Positions 10,873 to 24,650 of a stretch of 64,000 bases of DNA are shown here, piece by piece. Numbering within the stretch: the first letter of the stretch is position 1; every line of letters starts with the position of its first letter. Position numbers and translations under genes: made by a program. Source of the DNA: Campylorhamphus procurvoides (taxonomy: Eukaryota; Chordata; Aves; Passeriformes; Dendrocolaptidae); NCBI GenBank assembly GCA_013396655.1, contig WBMV01006201.1:124001-188000 (forward strand), written 5' to 3'. Under the pieces are notes generated by a model, which saw nothing but the letters and a program-made list of their open reading frames with translations, was not told where the DNA came from and searched no databases.

Positions 10873-13800
10873 TTTACTACAGGTACTGTGCTGTGTTGCC
10901 ATGGATGTTAGTGACAGTGTCCTGCAGCTCCCTACATGTCAGCAGCACCACCTGGGTCTTTGACAATACTGATACAACGTTAAATGTTATATTCCTGTTA
11001 AATATTGTGACCCTATTACTATTAATAGTTGGGGTGGGGCATTAGGGAACACGGTTACAGTGGCCACAGAAGATGCTGACAGATTTTAAGATATGTATTG
11101 TAATTACCATGAGAGTTCCAGCAGCAAACACTCTTAGTGATGCAAGCATTCAGAAATGCAGCTCTACTGTAGTGCTGATAGTTTGTCCACCAGTAGCAAG
11201 AGCTAGCTCATTTTTTTGTGAGCTGTGAGAGGACTCAATGTTTGGAATATGCATTCTAGAAAGGATGCTGTAAATTGCCCGGGAAATCAGGGAGTTCTCT
11301 GCTTTATATATTCTCCCTTATATAATTCCCTTGAGTGTTTTTATTTAACTAAATGAAAGCTTAAAGACATTTGTATATGTTCATGTTTCTGTGAGTGCAC
11401 AAGTCTATTTATTAGATTATTGTCTTTTTTTCTCTTTTTCATGGGGATGGACACATATAAGACGTTTGTGTGTAAATTCACGTATTAGAGGTAGAGCTGA
11501 TAACAGTTTCTATAATTAAAGTTTTCAAGCACTTCCTATTACAAGAAAATCAAAATAGGGTGTTATAGCTCTTCAAAGCATTAATTTGGGGCCAGGGTCT
11601 TATATAACAGGACCTTCCAAATTTTATTTATATATATAAATTCTAACAAGAATGTTCACTTGTTTTGCAACTGAAATATAACAAAACAGGTTTCCCCTTA
11701 TTAAAAAAAAAAAAAAGATTGAGTCATCAAAAGACCCTACTATTCATACTTTCAGGATGAGACTCTGAAATGTGAATGGAGCATGGAGTTTATGTTAGGC
11801 ATGTTCTTATAATGTCTATTAAAAAAAGATGTAAGTCTTTGAAAATATCCGGCTTGATGAAGTTCAACAAAACTCATAGTTTTGACCACTAAGTTTTTCA
11901 AAGGTCCTGTTTGGGCATGTTTTAGTACAGAATTGAAATAACCTGTCTGATAATTACATATAATGTCATTGCTAGCAACAAAAAGGAAGAATTGTATTTC
12001 CTCTTTCAAAGAAGAAAAGTCCCTGCTGGGCACCAATACCAGAAATATGACCCCATCACAGAAATGAGAGATGGAATTTGCTGAGAAGGCGGGTATCTGC
12101 TGGTGACAACATGAAAAGAGGGAAAAGGACAAAAGCTAGAAGTGTAGAGGTGGTGGAGGAAAAAGAGGAGAATAAAATCTGAAAGCTGTGAAGTGAAAGT
12201 TGTAGACCAGGGATGGTTCTGTCTCCTCACCTCTGAAAAATGTTGGGAAGACAAGCAGCATTATGTTTGTGAAGCACTCACATTCACTAATGATGAGCAC
12301 CACAGAAACACCCAGGAGTAAATTAATAATTCTGTCTTCAAAACCACATTTGTAAATGTGTAGTAAATAAGTCCTGGGGCAATACATTGAACAAGCAGAA
12401 AACAAAATATTGAATTGCTGCTCATCTAGTACCACAGTCTATTCTATGCACAAAAGGAGGCAGGAAAAATGCTGTGAAAAAATACGCTTGTATCATCAAA
12501 GGGTATATCATAATTCACATAGAAAAGGGAATCTGAACTGGGGCAGCTCTAGCAGCCTTAATTCTTTCCTTTCCTCCTGTAAGAGAATTTGTCTTTATGA
12601 CCTTAATACAGTTCTTTTATTATTTTTGTGTTTGTGAAGCTGTAGATATGTAGCACAAAATGTTATCTCATGAAGCCTGAAAAGCACAGGAAAGCAATGG
12701 GGTTTAAAGAACAGATTTCTGTTTTGTTCAAGTAGCACAAAAACAGTTTCGCTATTAGAATGAGATTTGAGATATGTAATTGCATGTTATCTGGCATGAG
12801 TATGCTTATAATTGTAATATAAATGTCCTAATCTCGCTTTTCATGCCCATCCAGCATTCTCTAGCACACTATCCTATTGTGAATTTAAAAGCAGCTCTAA
12901 CATGCTGGAAGGAATGAGGCAGGAATATTCATGACAGTTGGGATGTTTTTTTCCTGCTAAGCTGTGTTTTGTTCTTAAGTAAACATGGAGTTGAAACGAC
13001 CCCTTCTCTAGAAGTAGTGTTTGAAGTTCCACAGGTATTGACTTAGTAGCACTACATTGCCTGGATGACTGAGCTGGATTCCTCTGAATAAGCATATAAA
13101 AAGTGTACCTAGTGTTCTAATTAAAGCCGAAGGCCATTCATCTCTCTAATTGCAACAATGCCCTCCAGGATAATTTCATCCCAAATGTACTATTCTTCTT
13201 TTGCCTGAGCAAGTGACTTACAAAACATCTGGAGCTTTGCCAAGCAGAAAGAGAAAAATTTACTGGCTAGGATATCAACCATGATGTTACAGTATGAAAA
13301 ACTGAAGAGGTCAGGCAAGGTGCTGAGATTTTTCTGTCAGGCTTCTGGAAGTATTGACATCTAATGCCTGAACATTAGCGTCATGTTATCTAATATTTCC
13401 CACAAACTGGTAGGTGTCATCTGTTAATAAGTAAAGATTTTCTAAAATGCTGTGTTAACCTTGCCACCTGCCAAGCTTTTTCTTCTTGAGGAAAAAAGGG
13501 GAGTGAATTAGGCTGGGAGCAGGATGTACAATCAGAGGAAAGCTGCAGTGTGCAGCCAGTGGAGCTCTCTGAACATGTATGATGAGTCTTAGGAAATGGG
13601 TTCCTTTTTAAACCAGCCAATTCAGTGAATGGCAGTCAGGATTACTTGGGCTGGATTTACAGACCTAGCATACCCTCCAGACTTGGAATTTTTTTGCACT
13701 TTGTAGGACATAAAGTGAAAATTTTAAGAGGAAAATTCTCCATTACTTGATTCTTTACAGGTTGAGTTTGTCACCATCAACAATATTTTACATGTCTGAT

Positions 13801-15182
13801 TGATTTATTTTAGCCCTGCAGTACATACAATAGATTTTCACTGCTGACGATTAAGAACTAACAGTAGATATCATTTACTTGGCCTAAGGCATTTTTTTTC
13901 CAATGGGCAAGAATCACACCATTAGCTTCAACATTTATTCACATACTCTCTGAAGTGAGAGCTTGCCTTCTGTGGTCTACCATGTTATTAGAAACAGTGG
14001 ATAAAACACTAGAAAGGAGATTACTAGAACTAAAGAACTTTAAAACCTCAGTGAGGGAAACCACAGTTTGTAGAAGATGAACCTGATGTTTCTCTGTCAT
14101 GTACTTTTTGCCTTGACTGATCATGCCCCTGCTGCACGAACATGTGAAAGAGTTGATCTGAGGCACAAATCCTAAAGGAGTGGTAATACCTTCCACCTAG
14201 TGATTTTATCAAGACGTGGCAAATTATCACTCTTTGGGCAATGAATTTTTTATTAATCACACCTACTTTTAAAATACTGAAAATGTCAGAATGCAAACAC
14301 AGTATTTTTTGAGTTTTTATTAAAATAATAGAAGAAAAAACTCTTGGTCCTCTGAATTGTGGGATTTTGAGGTGGTTTTTTCCTGTGAAAAGTCATAAGT
14401 GGATCATATACTACCAGAAGCCAGATCCCCTCTCTTTCGTAGAAATCATTTTGTGTTTCATGTCACCATATGACAAGACAGACGGGACCCGACATAAATG
14501 AATGCAAACCCAGGTGCATCTTCCCAAGATCTCCTCTTCGTCCTCCTATCCTTTTCCCTCTCCTTGTTTTCATTCCTTAAGAACTGAAGCTTGAAAAGCA
14601 GTTTATAAACTAGACTTCCTTTTGCCTGAATACATTGAAAAATCAGTTGTCTCCATGGACCAACCTCGGGTATACCAGGAATATGATTTAGTTTTGTTTT
14701 TGCTGAGACATGGAGATTTGGTGACTCCTAAAAAAACACTGGTATGTGGCAGGGGCTAAATTTCATGCTGCTTCTGGATTATTGTGAGTCCCCAGTACCC
14801 TGGGAGATACAGCTGGTATCATTTCAAGTATCCTTAGGCAACTACATGCCGGGTGGCCTCCTGCTGGCTATTAGCAGTAACAAAGGTCTTGTAGTAATGG
14901 GTATAACTTGGAATTTTATAACGTAAAGAGGGAGATGGTGGAATGATGGAGTTCTGCACAAATTTGTAGTCACTGATGATCCCTGCCTTTGGTAAAGAAG
15001 GAAAAGAAGATTCTTTCAAAGGCAAGCTAAAACAGGGGGGAAATCAGCTTTCTCAGCCTCCTAGTGAAGATTTTACCTTGTTATGGCAAAGAGTTTCTCT
15101 CCTATGTTTTAACCTGGACACTTACCCAAGAGCCAAATGTTGGTTCTGGTGGGACAGGTCGTTCTTCCACTGTGAGAGCATG
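10873..15182. other. Unique non-coding sequence
   Basis: A (A)14 run ends near 11716. Minus-strand frames of 126 and 99 codons at 11752-12435 overlap one another and show no domain. The block at 13120-13165 contains paired CTAATT words around GCCGAAGGCC and could be a conserved non-coding segment, but this cannot be judged from one sequence. Confidence 0.55.
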
Positions 15183-15546
15183 TGTCCTTGTTCCACCGGG
15201 ACAGGGTTAATTTTTGTAGTAGCCAGGAGGGGGCATAGCCAGGATCTGGATGTTATTCCATACTGCGTCATTTTCTGGGGATAGGGAAGGGGCCCCTTCT
15301 GGCAGAAGGGGAGTGCTGGTTCCCTCTGTTACTGATATTGTTGCAGTTATTGTTCATTTTCTTGTTCCCTTGCTGTTTCCAGTAAATTTATCTTATCTCA
15401 GCCCATGATCTTTACCCTTTGTGCCTCCAATTCTCCACTCCATCCGTTTGCAGGGTAGTGGAAGGGGGATGTGAGCAAGAAGCACGTGGTTTGGAGTGTT
15501 TCAGGGGGAACACTAATTTGGGGAATATCATTACTAAACCATGACA
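15183..15546 (+). mobile_element. Solo LTR of an avian ERVL-like (class III) retrovirus
   Basis: The element starts TGTCCTTGTTCCACC and ends ACTAAACCATGACA, giving the expected TG...CA ends in imperfect inverted repeat. The 5' part has the 'gacagggttaat' block and the 3' part the 'cttatctcagcccatgatct' block known from avian ERVL LTRs. The flanks are GCATG (15178-15182) and GCATA (15547-15551), a 5-bp target duplication with one mismatch, as expected for class III. No internal retroviral sequence or second LTR is present, so this is a recombined solo LTR of about 364 bp. It has no coding capacity. Confidence 0.85.
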
Positions 15547-18383
15547 GCATACTGCTGAAATTGATAGTATTTATACTCTTGTCAATTTGAGAGATATGTA
15601 TACCCTGATTCTGCAAGTACTTCTAGTTTATATACCTGAGTAGCCCTATTAAGATCAGTCAATCTAGACACAAAAATTAGTCTCAAAATTAGTACTTTGC
15701 TGAACCATGTCTTAAGCAAAGGGAATGAAAACAACATTTGGCTTTACAGTTGCTGATTTTTCAAAGCTTCGGTTAAGAAAAAATAGATCGGTAACATTTG
15801 TCTTGTTTCATTCTGCAGTGAACTATATAGCAAAAGTCTTAATGGGTCCTGTATAATTCTGAACCAGATACAAGGCCCAGGCTGCAGTCACTGATACTCT
15901 CTGTGCCATGAATGTTTGTCAGTGAAATAGTAAAACTTTTGGAGCAAATTTCAAAAGCAAGCTTCAGGTAAAGTGGTAAAGTGAAACGTCTTTTTCTTTT
16001 AACAGAACGTGTGACCTGTCCAGGAAGGTATCTGTGAGCCTGCAAAAATGCAAGATGGAAAACCATGCAATTATGACTAGGTTTCCTTAAGACACTGTTT
16101 CAGGACTCTCATCTTCTGCTCAGACAGATGGAGAAAAAGCTTTATGCCAAAGAAATGGAAACAGCACTTCGTGAGTCAAACATGAGGGCAGGTGGGATCA
16201 GAGAATGGTTTACAGCTGGAAAAAAGCATTCACATTCTTTGCTGATGCCAACTCTGTTCCATTCCTCAGTGAATGTTGCTACGACTATCCCACCATGATG
16301 TCTAGGGAAGGATTTTGTTCACATCTTGTTGATGAAACAGTAATCTTGTTACTGGTGATTTCTCTCTTGACTTGTTTTGTCATCACATTCCCTTTCAGTT
16401 GAGAGGAAAAGAAAGATGTTTGTTCTTGCCTCAGCCTTACAACGAATGAACTTGTTGCTGGATTCCACTTAAGATAATCTGGTGCCATTCCCACAGCACA
16501 CACTTGCAGTTCCCTAGAGTTCAAGAATAACTTGAATACAGTGTGTCATTTTTTCTGGAGAGTTAATGTGTTTGTAATTTCCTTTTCCTCTACTAAATGC
16601 ATGAAGATAAGTGTGTTCTTTCCCTTATGGCTTGTATGATCTCCTGCTCTGCAAGGACAGAGATCACTTGTGTGTGAGAAAGAGAGAGCAATTGCTTACT
16701 GATATGATGGAAGCAAATGAAAATAATATAAAGGGCAGGTAAATGACAGCACGCTTCTGAAGCATATGCAAAATCTCTCCTTCGTCTTTTGAGATACTTT
16801 CAAGTCTTGCCAGTTATTTCCCCTGAGGTGGCTCTAAAATGCACCACTGGAATTAAAGTTTAGAATATGAGTAATTAAGGAAGTCCTTATCACTGTTTTC
16901 ATTTCATGTGTCTTCTGTTTCAGTGGCGTTTCTTTCCTTTCCACAAAGACAACAACAGCTCTGAATACTGATAAAATAAAGCTTGGCAGAGTCCAAAGCA
17001 AGGTATCTTGTTCTGGGACTGCTCTCAGCCTGAGCTTCTCACTTATCTGGCAGTTATGTGATGATTTTTCCTAGTCTGGACTGGCCACCTCTGCTAACGA
17101 AGACCTGGCATTGCTAATTGTGATTGTGCTCGTGTTCAGATACCAATATTAAATATATTTAAAAGGGCTTTTGTGGTCAGACATGAGCTCATTCTGCCTG
17201 TGCCCCAAGTCAACATATTAGTCTGTTATTGTAGGGAAAGTGTTTATTAGCTCAGGCTCGTGCTGTATGAACTGTGGCTAAAAGGTCTTAGCTTGGTGTG
17301 AAGTACAGAGTAGATAAAGCCGCTTGCTGCACAGCTGTAACCTTAAGTGCTCAGAGTCAGATCCTTCAGTATGACAGTTATCCACGTGGGGAGGGAGTGA
17401 CTTTTGATCATCTCTACATGTCTTGTCCCATTTTGAACCCAAGACACTTGTGTGCTACTAGTCCCCAAATGTTGGTGCCTTCTGAAAAGAGATCTTTCTC
17501 CTCAGTCATAGGACAGCCTTAGCCTGAGGTGCTCTTGAGCTCAGCCCAGCACTCTCAAATAGAGAAGTTGACAGATACACTTTGGGAGCAATTTCTGATT
17601 TTCTCAAATTGTCTCACTCCTGATAATGACTTATGATATTAGTTTTGGTGAGATATTTTTAATGGTGTGTAGCACATCTGAGAAAATCTTTGTTTGTATA
17701 CAGGACACCACAGTAGCAATTTTATAGCTTATTTTATATAGAAATTTTTAAGACAATATCAGTAAGTACCTGATATGTAATGCCTTCTCCAACACTAATA
17801 AAACTCACCTGATATCTGAACATGGTCGTATATTATTGTACAGGACCTTGTTGTTGCACACTTAAAGTGGGGAAATAAAAGAGAATAAGAGGCCCATATC
17901 TAGTTCATGAGTCTAGATCTAAATAAACCAGACACTTGTAGGGTTGAGAAAGACTTGGCATTACAGAAAAGTATCTAGAAGGCCTTGGAAGAATTTTGGC
18001 AGAGCAGGAAATGAAATCCAGGCAACCCATGTCTAGTCCAGTATATTTTAGTTGAAATGAATACGGATATATTTTTTGTTGATATAGCCTATACTGCACT
18101 GTTTGCAATATGGTTCTGCATGAGGCCTTACATGTGCTTTCCTCTACAACTTGTATATAAATCAGAATGGTCATGCCTACATCCCTTCTCCCTTTCAAAT
18201 CCATCTTTAGGTATCCAGCAGGAATACTTTGTAATTGTATTTTGACTTTTCTGCAAGTGTCCTCCAAGAAAGTACATGTCACTCAGAGGCATTCTGACAA
18301 TGTCTGAATCATGCTCTGTCTCACATTGCACTGAATCATTTGTAAACTATCTCACAAGTCATTGTTTATTTTAAAAAGTTATT
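15547..18383. other. Unique non-coding sequence
   Basis: The region right of the solo LTR holds no recognisable gene or repeat. The longest frame is 125 codons (17905-18282, minus), covered on the opposite strand by another short frame, and resembles nothing known to me. Confidence 0.5.
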
Positions 18384-18487
18384 AAAAACCCCCAAACAAA
18401 CAACAAAAACTACCACCCCCCCCCAAAACAACCCAAAAACCAACCAAGCAAACAAAAAAAACCCTAAAAAAAAACCAACCCAAAACA
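18384..18487. repeat. AC-rich low-complexity tract
   Basis: About 100 bp of A and C only or nearly so, including a C9 run around 18416-18424 and long A runs. It follows an AT-rich TTAAAAAGTTATTAAAAA segment. The opposite strand reads as a Val/Phe/Gly/Leu-rich pseudo-frame, which is a composition artefact. Confidence 0.9.
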
Positions 18488-21400
18488 ATTTTGCAAAGCA
18501 GAGGGTATATCCAGTAATAGAAAACTGAAGCACTGGCCAAATCATTTGTGTATGATAATTGCAAGTTAAACCCAGACATTATTTTTCTTCTCATACATTT
18601 ATGGCATGCAGAGTCTCTCTCTGATAGGTTTCTTTAGAATCAATATTTACAACAAAAGCTTATTCATGTGGTGTTTTCTAGTTCTTAACACGATCACAAA
18701 AACATTTAAAATAAAGCATTAAGAAATTTCAGTGTCAGTGACTTTTTCAATCAATAAAATTTCTTGGAAAAATGCATTGATGTTTTGGGACATGCTATCA
18801 AGCATTTGTGTGGCATTCAGATAGTGTAACTCCAATTGTGTTTACCAGCAAACTTGTGGATGATTTCTATTCCTCAAAAATATATTTTAAAAAAGAGAAT
18901 CCAAGCCAGGTTGGGGCACCTGGAATTTGGGGCACTCTGCGTTACATAGAGCCTGCAAAGTCAAGGCAGTTTATTACAGTATTTACACTGACGCTTAAGC
19001 AGTGCCTTAAATTGTCCTTTCTGGTGGCTCTGGTTATATGTTAAGATATCACAGAAAGCATGCGGTGGAAAAACTGGAGCAGACCAGAGCAGAATACACA
19101 GTTCCAATATGATAGCCATGATTTGTCTCCAGAACGCAAAAATGACTTCAGAGAATCAATTAACAACCCTGTGCATCCTACATGGATTATAAACCTAAAA
19201 AACCCAGAAAGACTGTAGCACTCTTTCTTGCTGGATATTAAACTGAACTCTCACTACTTGGAAAATCTCTGTGCTCTAAATAGTGCACCGTCTCCATGGC
19301 AATGTGCAGTTCAGTTTTTAACTTTTCAACACATAAAAATGGTAATTTATTTGTTTTAAGAACTCACGTGGTTATCATAGCCATGAAAGCCTCAGGATCA
19401 AGCAATTTCCAAGAGCAGTCGAGCTGCCAGGTTAAAGACTGAGTTAACTGCCAGGAAGTGTCCAAGCTGAAGGTCATTGTGCCTAATTATATTATTATTT
19501 CCTGTCAGCTCAGCTTATGAAGTGGCACTCAAAGTATTAGGCAGTCAGCACACTCAGAGTATTCACAGAAATTTTGTTTCTTTTGTTCTTGATGTTAAGG
19601 ACTTCTTTGTAAATGAATGCTGCCTGTGATGAAGTAGAGGCATAATAAATCCTGTACCCAGAGTGCCTGACTTTCACAGCTGCTATGGTTACAACCTTTT
19701 TTTTTATTTTTAATTTGTGATAAGGGTACACATTGTCATCTCCTTGAGGAAGCAAGGCACTAAGTTTGTATTTTCAGCATTCTTTCTGTATTGTTTAATC
19801 CTTTGATAGCTTGGCTGTCTGCTATAAAAATCATTGGCCTTGAGACTGTCAGAACCCTGCCTGGTGAAGTGCTAAGCATTTTGGTTTCAATCCAGCAGAG
19901 CACTCAGGCAGATGTTCAGCTTCGAGTATGCAGGTAATTTTTACTGGAGACTAGAAAAAAAATCTCTTGTCCTAACCTCATAGCCTTCTGTGATTTTCTT
20001 GACTAGAACTGGAGCATTCAGTACTTATGGGATTTAACCTATGGATCAGCAATTCCTAAATTTTGAGCTCTGAAAAGAGCTTGAAAGAAATTCAGCTTTG
20101 CTTGATATTTTATCTAGTAATGGGGTTGTCAACCCTTACAAATAAATATTTTAATACAACAGAAATTAGGATACTGCCATGATGCACACTGCCATGGAGA
20201 AAAGGAAGTGGGAATGCTTATTGCAAATTCAAATAAATGTAGAACTAGTCTTTAAGATGTACAAATGGTGGATAAGGGGTTAGTTCATTCACACTAAAAA
20301 GGATCTGCATCAACACAATACTTCTTACCACCTCCTTGAGTGCGGCGGGCTGATGCCCACTAATATATTTAGACCATAACAGTGAATATATTCAAGCCAA
20401 GTGGAAAGGGTGCAAAGAGCTTGAATCATCCTTACTTGTCTCCCTGAATCCTACATAAATCCATCGATAGTGTAGAACCATGGCTTACTTTCAAAATGTA
20501 AGCAAAAGGTTTGTAGATTATATTAAATTGCAAAGTATAGTTAAGAGTGGTTTAAAACTGAGATGGGAAAGTAATTATTTTGTTGCTGGTTCCTACAATG
20601 TTCTTGGCTTTTCTGTGTATGGGTTGCTCCAACTGTGATTCACAGAACAGAACAGGAAATCTTCTCTGGTAGGCATAATTTGTTTAGAAAATTAAGATAT
20701 GGGGCAGTGATGTTAGGAAAGCATTGGTAGTAGTGTTGACTATTGGTACCAATAGCACCAACCATCATGAACCAGATTACAGAGTAAAGCACTGTGAAAC
20801 AAGTTACATCCATGGGGTTCAGTGATTCCCCATCCACTGCCATCACATTATACACTGGTTTTTAATTCTCCTTTTGGCACTCAGTCTTCAAAAACCAGGA
20901 ACATACATCTTTGGGAGATAAAGTCACAACAGAATTTTGAGTAAGCTGAACCTGGAAATGCTTCTGGCTCAGCTAATAGAATGATGTGGTGGTCTTGGAA
21001 AATGACACTGGAGGAAATGCAAATGCAGAATCAGAAGGCATTTGCACATGTGGGAAAAATGATGGAGAAACAGCTTCAAGGTTCTTACTTGTCTTCTTCA
21101 AATCTTCATGCTGGACAACATGGATATGTATGTGCTATAAAAAGATACTTCCCAGAGAGTAAGTTTACATTTATTTTTCTAATTAGCCTCCTTGGAGCAC
21201 CAATCTAGACACATATGTATTTGGAGGGAGACTTGGCATCATATCTGAGCAAAACAAGGTTTATTCCAATACTTACTCATAATGCAGATCCCAGTATGGG
21301 TAGACAGAACCTATAGCAGGACTCATGGCTCAGCCTTGAGTCTTATTATTTGCATGCACGAAAAGAAACTCATTCCTCCTAAGCACACAATATAAAACAT

Positions 21401-22458
21401 TCTCATAAGGCTGGACGGGGCAGTTGCAGTCCATGATCTTTTTCAATTAAGGAAAAACTGTCCAAAGCCACTACATTTACCACATCCTTTTTTACAGTAT
21501 TTATAGAGAAAGGCTGTAAAAATTCTGGAATAAAATAACTGATCATGGATTCTCTTGGAATGCTGGTATTTTTGCTCGACTAGTTTGTTTGGTTTTTAAA
21601 TGTTGATGTGTCATTAAGTTCTCTGAGATGAGATATCCTGACTAATATTTTTTTTTATTTTGTCAGCTTGTTCTATTAGAGAAAGTACTTAGAGAAAGTA
21701 GGACCATCCCTTTCTGTTCTCAAAGATTATGTTTTTCACTTCAGTTGCTACTACATTTGTTATAATGTTCTGAAGCAAGTCTAAAGAGCTTTGTGAAGAC
21801 ATTAAAACTGGTGGAAGTCATTCTTTTGACTATAATGAGATCAGAATCGGCCATTTAATCCATTGGAATACCATATACCATCAAAGAGCTTTCTGAATAC
21901 AAACACTCTAATTGCTGTCATTTACAAATAAATGAAGAAGAGGTCTGAACTTCTTTCCTGGATACATGCAGTGAAAGGACATAGATGCAAACATATTAAA
22001 ACAATATTAGAAAATTCAGAAACAGGCTACATCCTTTAAAGCTGTTCTCTGGATTTAAATGATTGTGTATAGATCATACTCAGCATGGACGTGAACAGAA
22101 TAGAGATGGATCCCTATCAACACACAAAAATGTTTAGAACACTTTTTCATTGCAAGATAACATTCCCATACTTCCACTCCTCAGTGTTTCTGAGCAAAAT
22201 TGGATTTTTATAGACATGGACATCACTTACAATTTAAGAAATTGCAAAGAAACATGCATCTCTGGGATATTCACCATGTTTTCCACAGCCACACTAGTAG
22301 CTTTGTGTCTAGTATTCATGCACTAATTCATAATTAAATCTAATATATAGAATCATAGAGGTAGGAAACCTAGTTTTTGGTTATCTGTCACTATTCCTCA
22401 TAGCACTTGTGGGAACATCTCTGTCATCTCTGTCTTCTCCCTCCCTTGCCTAGGTTGC
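18488..22458. other. Unique AT-rich sequence, no gene recognised
   Basis: Open frames are all under about 80 codons. The segment at 19365-19500 is less AT-skewed and has clustered short motifs (CACGTG-like, GTTAAC), but I cannot assign a function. Nothing else stands out. Confidence 0.5.
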
Positions 22459-22474
22459 AATATGCATGCATATT
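22459..22474. repeat. Perfect 16-bp palindrome AATATGCATGCATATT
   Basis: The dyad is exact over 16 bases and contains overlapping ATGCAT words, which resemble POU-factor half-sites. It lies in ordinary unique sequence. Confidence 0.85.
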
Positions 22475-24524
22475 CACAAACCAGAGAAGCACTTGTGATG
22501 AGCTCATGCCAAGATGTCAGTCAAGGACCTGGGAAACTGGCCAAAACCCCTGTCCTTGTGTTAGGCTAATTAACTCTTGGCATATTTGTAATTGTTCCTA
22601 TTAGTTAGGGGCACTTGTTAGGAGCAGCATTAAAAAGATGGTGGCAGGGAACCCGACGAAAGGGAATTTTAGAGACTTCCTGTATTTGAAAATGTAATAA
22701 AAAGTATTAACCAGAACTACAATAAACTTGGCAGAACACTCAGCAGGGTCAAACCTGTGGTGGTTAGCATCACTTCAAGTTACTGCTATGTGTAAGATTG
22801 ACCAGCTGGCAACACTGTGAACGTGACCGTCCCTCTTCTCACCCAGTGCTCTGTGATGTGCCAGGTAGCATATGCTGTAACATCGTGGGATTCCCCATGA
22901 AGACGTGCCCTTGAGTTCTAGGCAACTGTTAGTGACAGTTGTAAAAAAAGGCATCATCATCAGTTTAGTGTCCTGACCTGGCACAAATGCTGATGGCAGA
23001 TGCTGGTGGCCTCTAGTAAGGAAATAGCTGTTTGCTTTGGACAAATTTACTGGGGAAAAAAAGAGTATCAAATTCATTTTCTACTGATGTGTGTGTGAAT
23101 CAATTCCAATTTATACAAAGCAAAAGGAAATGGGCTATGAACACAGTAGATGAGCATTTTAGTTTGTAAGACACCAAAATGATCACAAATCATTATGATC
23201 ACTCCTTGCCCTTCATAATTACAGTTGTGAGTTTGATTCCAATCTCAGTAAAGTCAAAGCAAGGCATACAATGATTTGAGTGTGCTTTGGATAGGATAAA
23301 AGATAAACTAATCTTGTGTATATCCATAAAGCAAAATGTATAATGTGCCCCAAGAGCTTTCTTCTGAAACATTAATGCACGAGTCACTCTCCTCATACGG
23401 ACAGTTCTACTGAATGAAGACACACAGCTGCACAGTCTATCCACGACTTACAGCTGCAACCCAGATTCTGTTTCTTGACTCTCATCTTTGGTTATTTGTT
23501 TGTAGCTCCAAAAGTAATATAAGTATTAATACAGAATATGAAAAGAAACAAGGCAATTTATAAATTACTCCCTTCTCTGAATGTTGTCTAGAAATTTATA
23601 ACTTAAGGCACCACAGCCATAGAAATGAAATGAACTACCCCCTTGTGTGATTCACTGAACATATTTCCACAAAAGCAGAACATATTCATCTTTCAGTCAT
23701 TACAAGAATGTTTTCTCTGACCATATAAGAGTGTCCCTGCTCAGGCCTTGCACAGTGCTTAGCCCACCTTTATAAGCATATTATGGTCTCAGTAGCTGAC
23801 TCCCTGAAGGCATGTTTTCATGGATGCCTTTTTTCAAAGCCTGACCAAAATGTTACATGACTGTCTTTGTTGTATGTTCAGCTGGGTCAGAATTCCAGTA
23901 TGTGCAACACTGACATGAAATGCCAGTAAAATGGAAATGTAAGGATAAATATGCTTGTAGGAGAACGAGTCAACCCTAGCATTCAGATGTGTTACGTATT
24001 CATTCAAAAATGATAACTCACCACACAGAGAGAAGACAACATGGCTTTCATGAACTGTGAAAACAGGAGTAACCACAGAGCAGTCTGTTATTGCCCTGCA
24101 TGCAGATTCGGACCTAGTAGAACATTTACATTAACTTTTCTGGTGTCTTTAGTGGGTAGCATTTCTTTAAGAATCTCTTCTTTCTTTCTCCTCCATTTCC
24201 TCCAAGACATGGCTCATATTTTATAGCTCAGGAATGGCAAACAATTACATTTGTATATTGTGATTTTTTAATCTTAGATATGAAAAAAAAGTACAGAAAA
24301 CATCATATTTCAGGTTTTTTTTCCTGCTCCTGTTTCATGACTTGAATTTGTTATACTCAGTCACTTCCATCAGCATAAGACTGAGTGCTGTGGCATGGTG
24401 TGTTATAGGTAGATAAGAGATGCAATATTGTCATTATATTTAAGAAGTGAGGATTATCAGGAGTCACAGAGATTATATTTAACCCTTTCTACAGTGGCTT
24501 GACAGCTACACAACTTGATGCTTA
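22475..24524. other. Unique non-coding sequence
   Basis: No recognisable gene or repeat. A short minus-strand frame (100 codons, 22775-23077) has no match I know. Confidence 0.5.
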
Positions 24525-24650
24525 GATTATTTGCATATGCAGCCAATGCCTTCCAACCTTTTGCAACAGAATCAAGCTGTGTCATCTTTAATTCTGAGAG
24601 ATTGGCCTCGCCCATTCAAACCCTTCGTTAATTAGGCTTAAGCCAATTCT
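24525..24650. promoter_or_regulatory. Cluster of octamer, CCAAT and homeodomain-type sites
   Basis: Within 125 bp there is a POU octamer ATTTGCAT (24529-24536), CCAAT at 24543-24547, its inverse ATTGG at 24601-24605, GTTAATTAGG (24627-24636), and another CCAAT at 24643-24647. There is no TATA box in range. The density suggests an enhancer or conserved non-coding element, but each motif is short and chance clustering is possible. Confidence 0.3.

Noticed and set aside
22350..22375. Reverse-oriented CR1 tail (AGAATCATAGAGGTAGGAAA)
   Set aside because: Only about 20 bp resemble a CR1 end and the following sequence does not continue the match.
22803..22822. miR-216-like word (CAGCTGGCAAC...CTGTGA)
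   Set aside because: It has a two-base insertion relative to the mature sequence, lacks the seed-containing 5' part, and no hairpin arm is visible.
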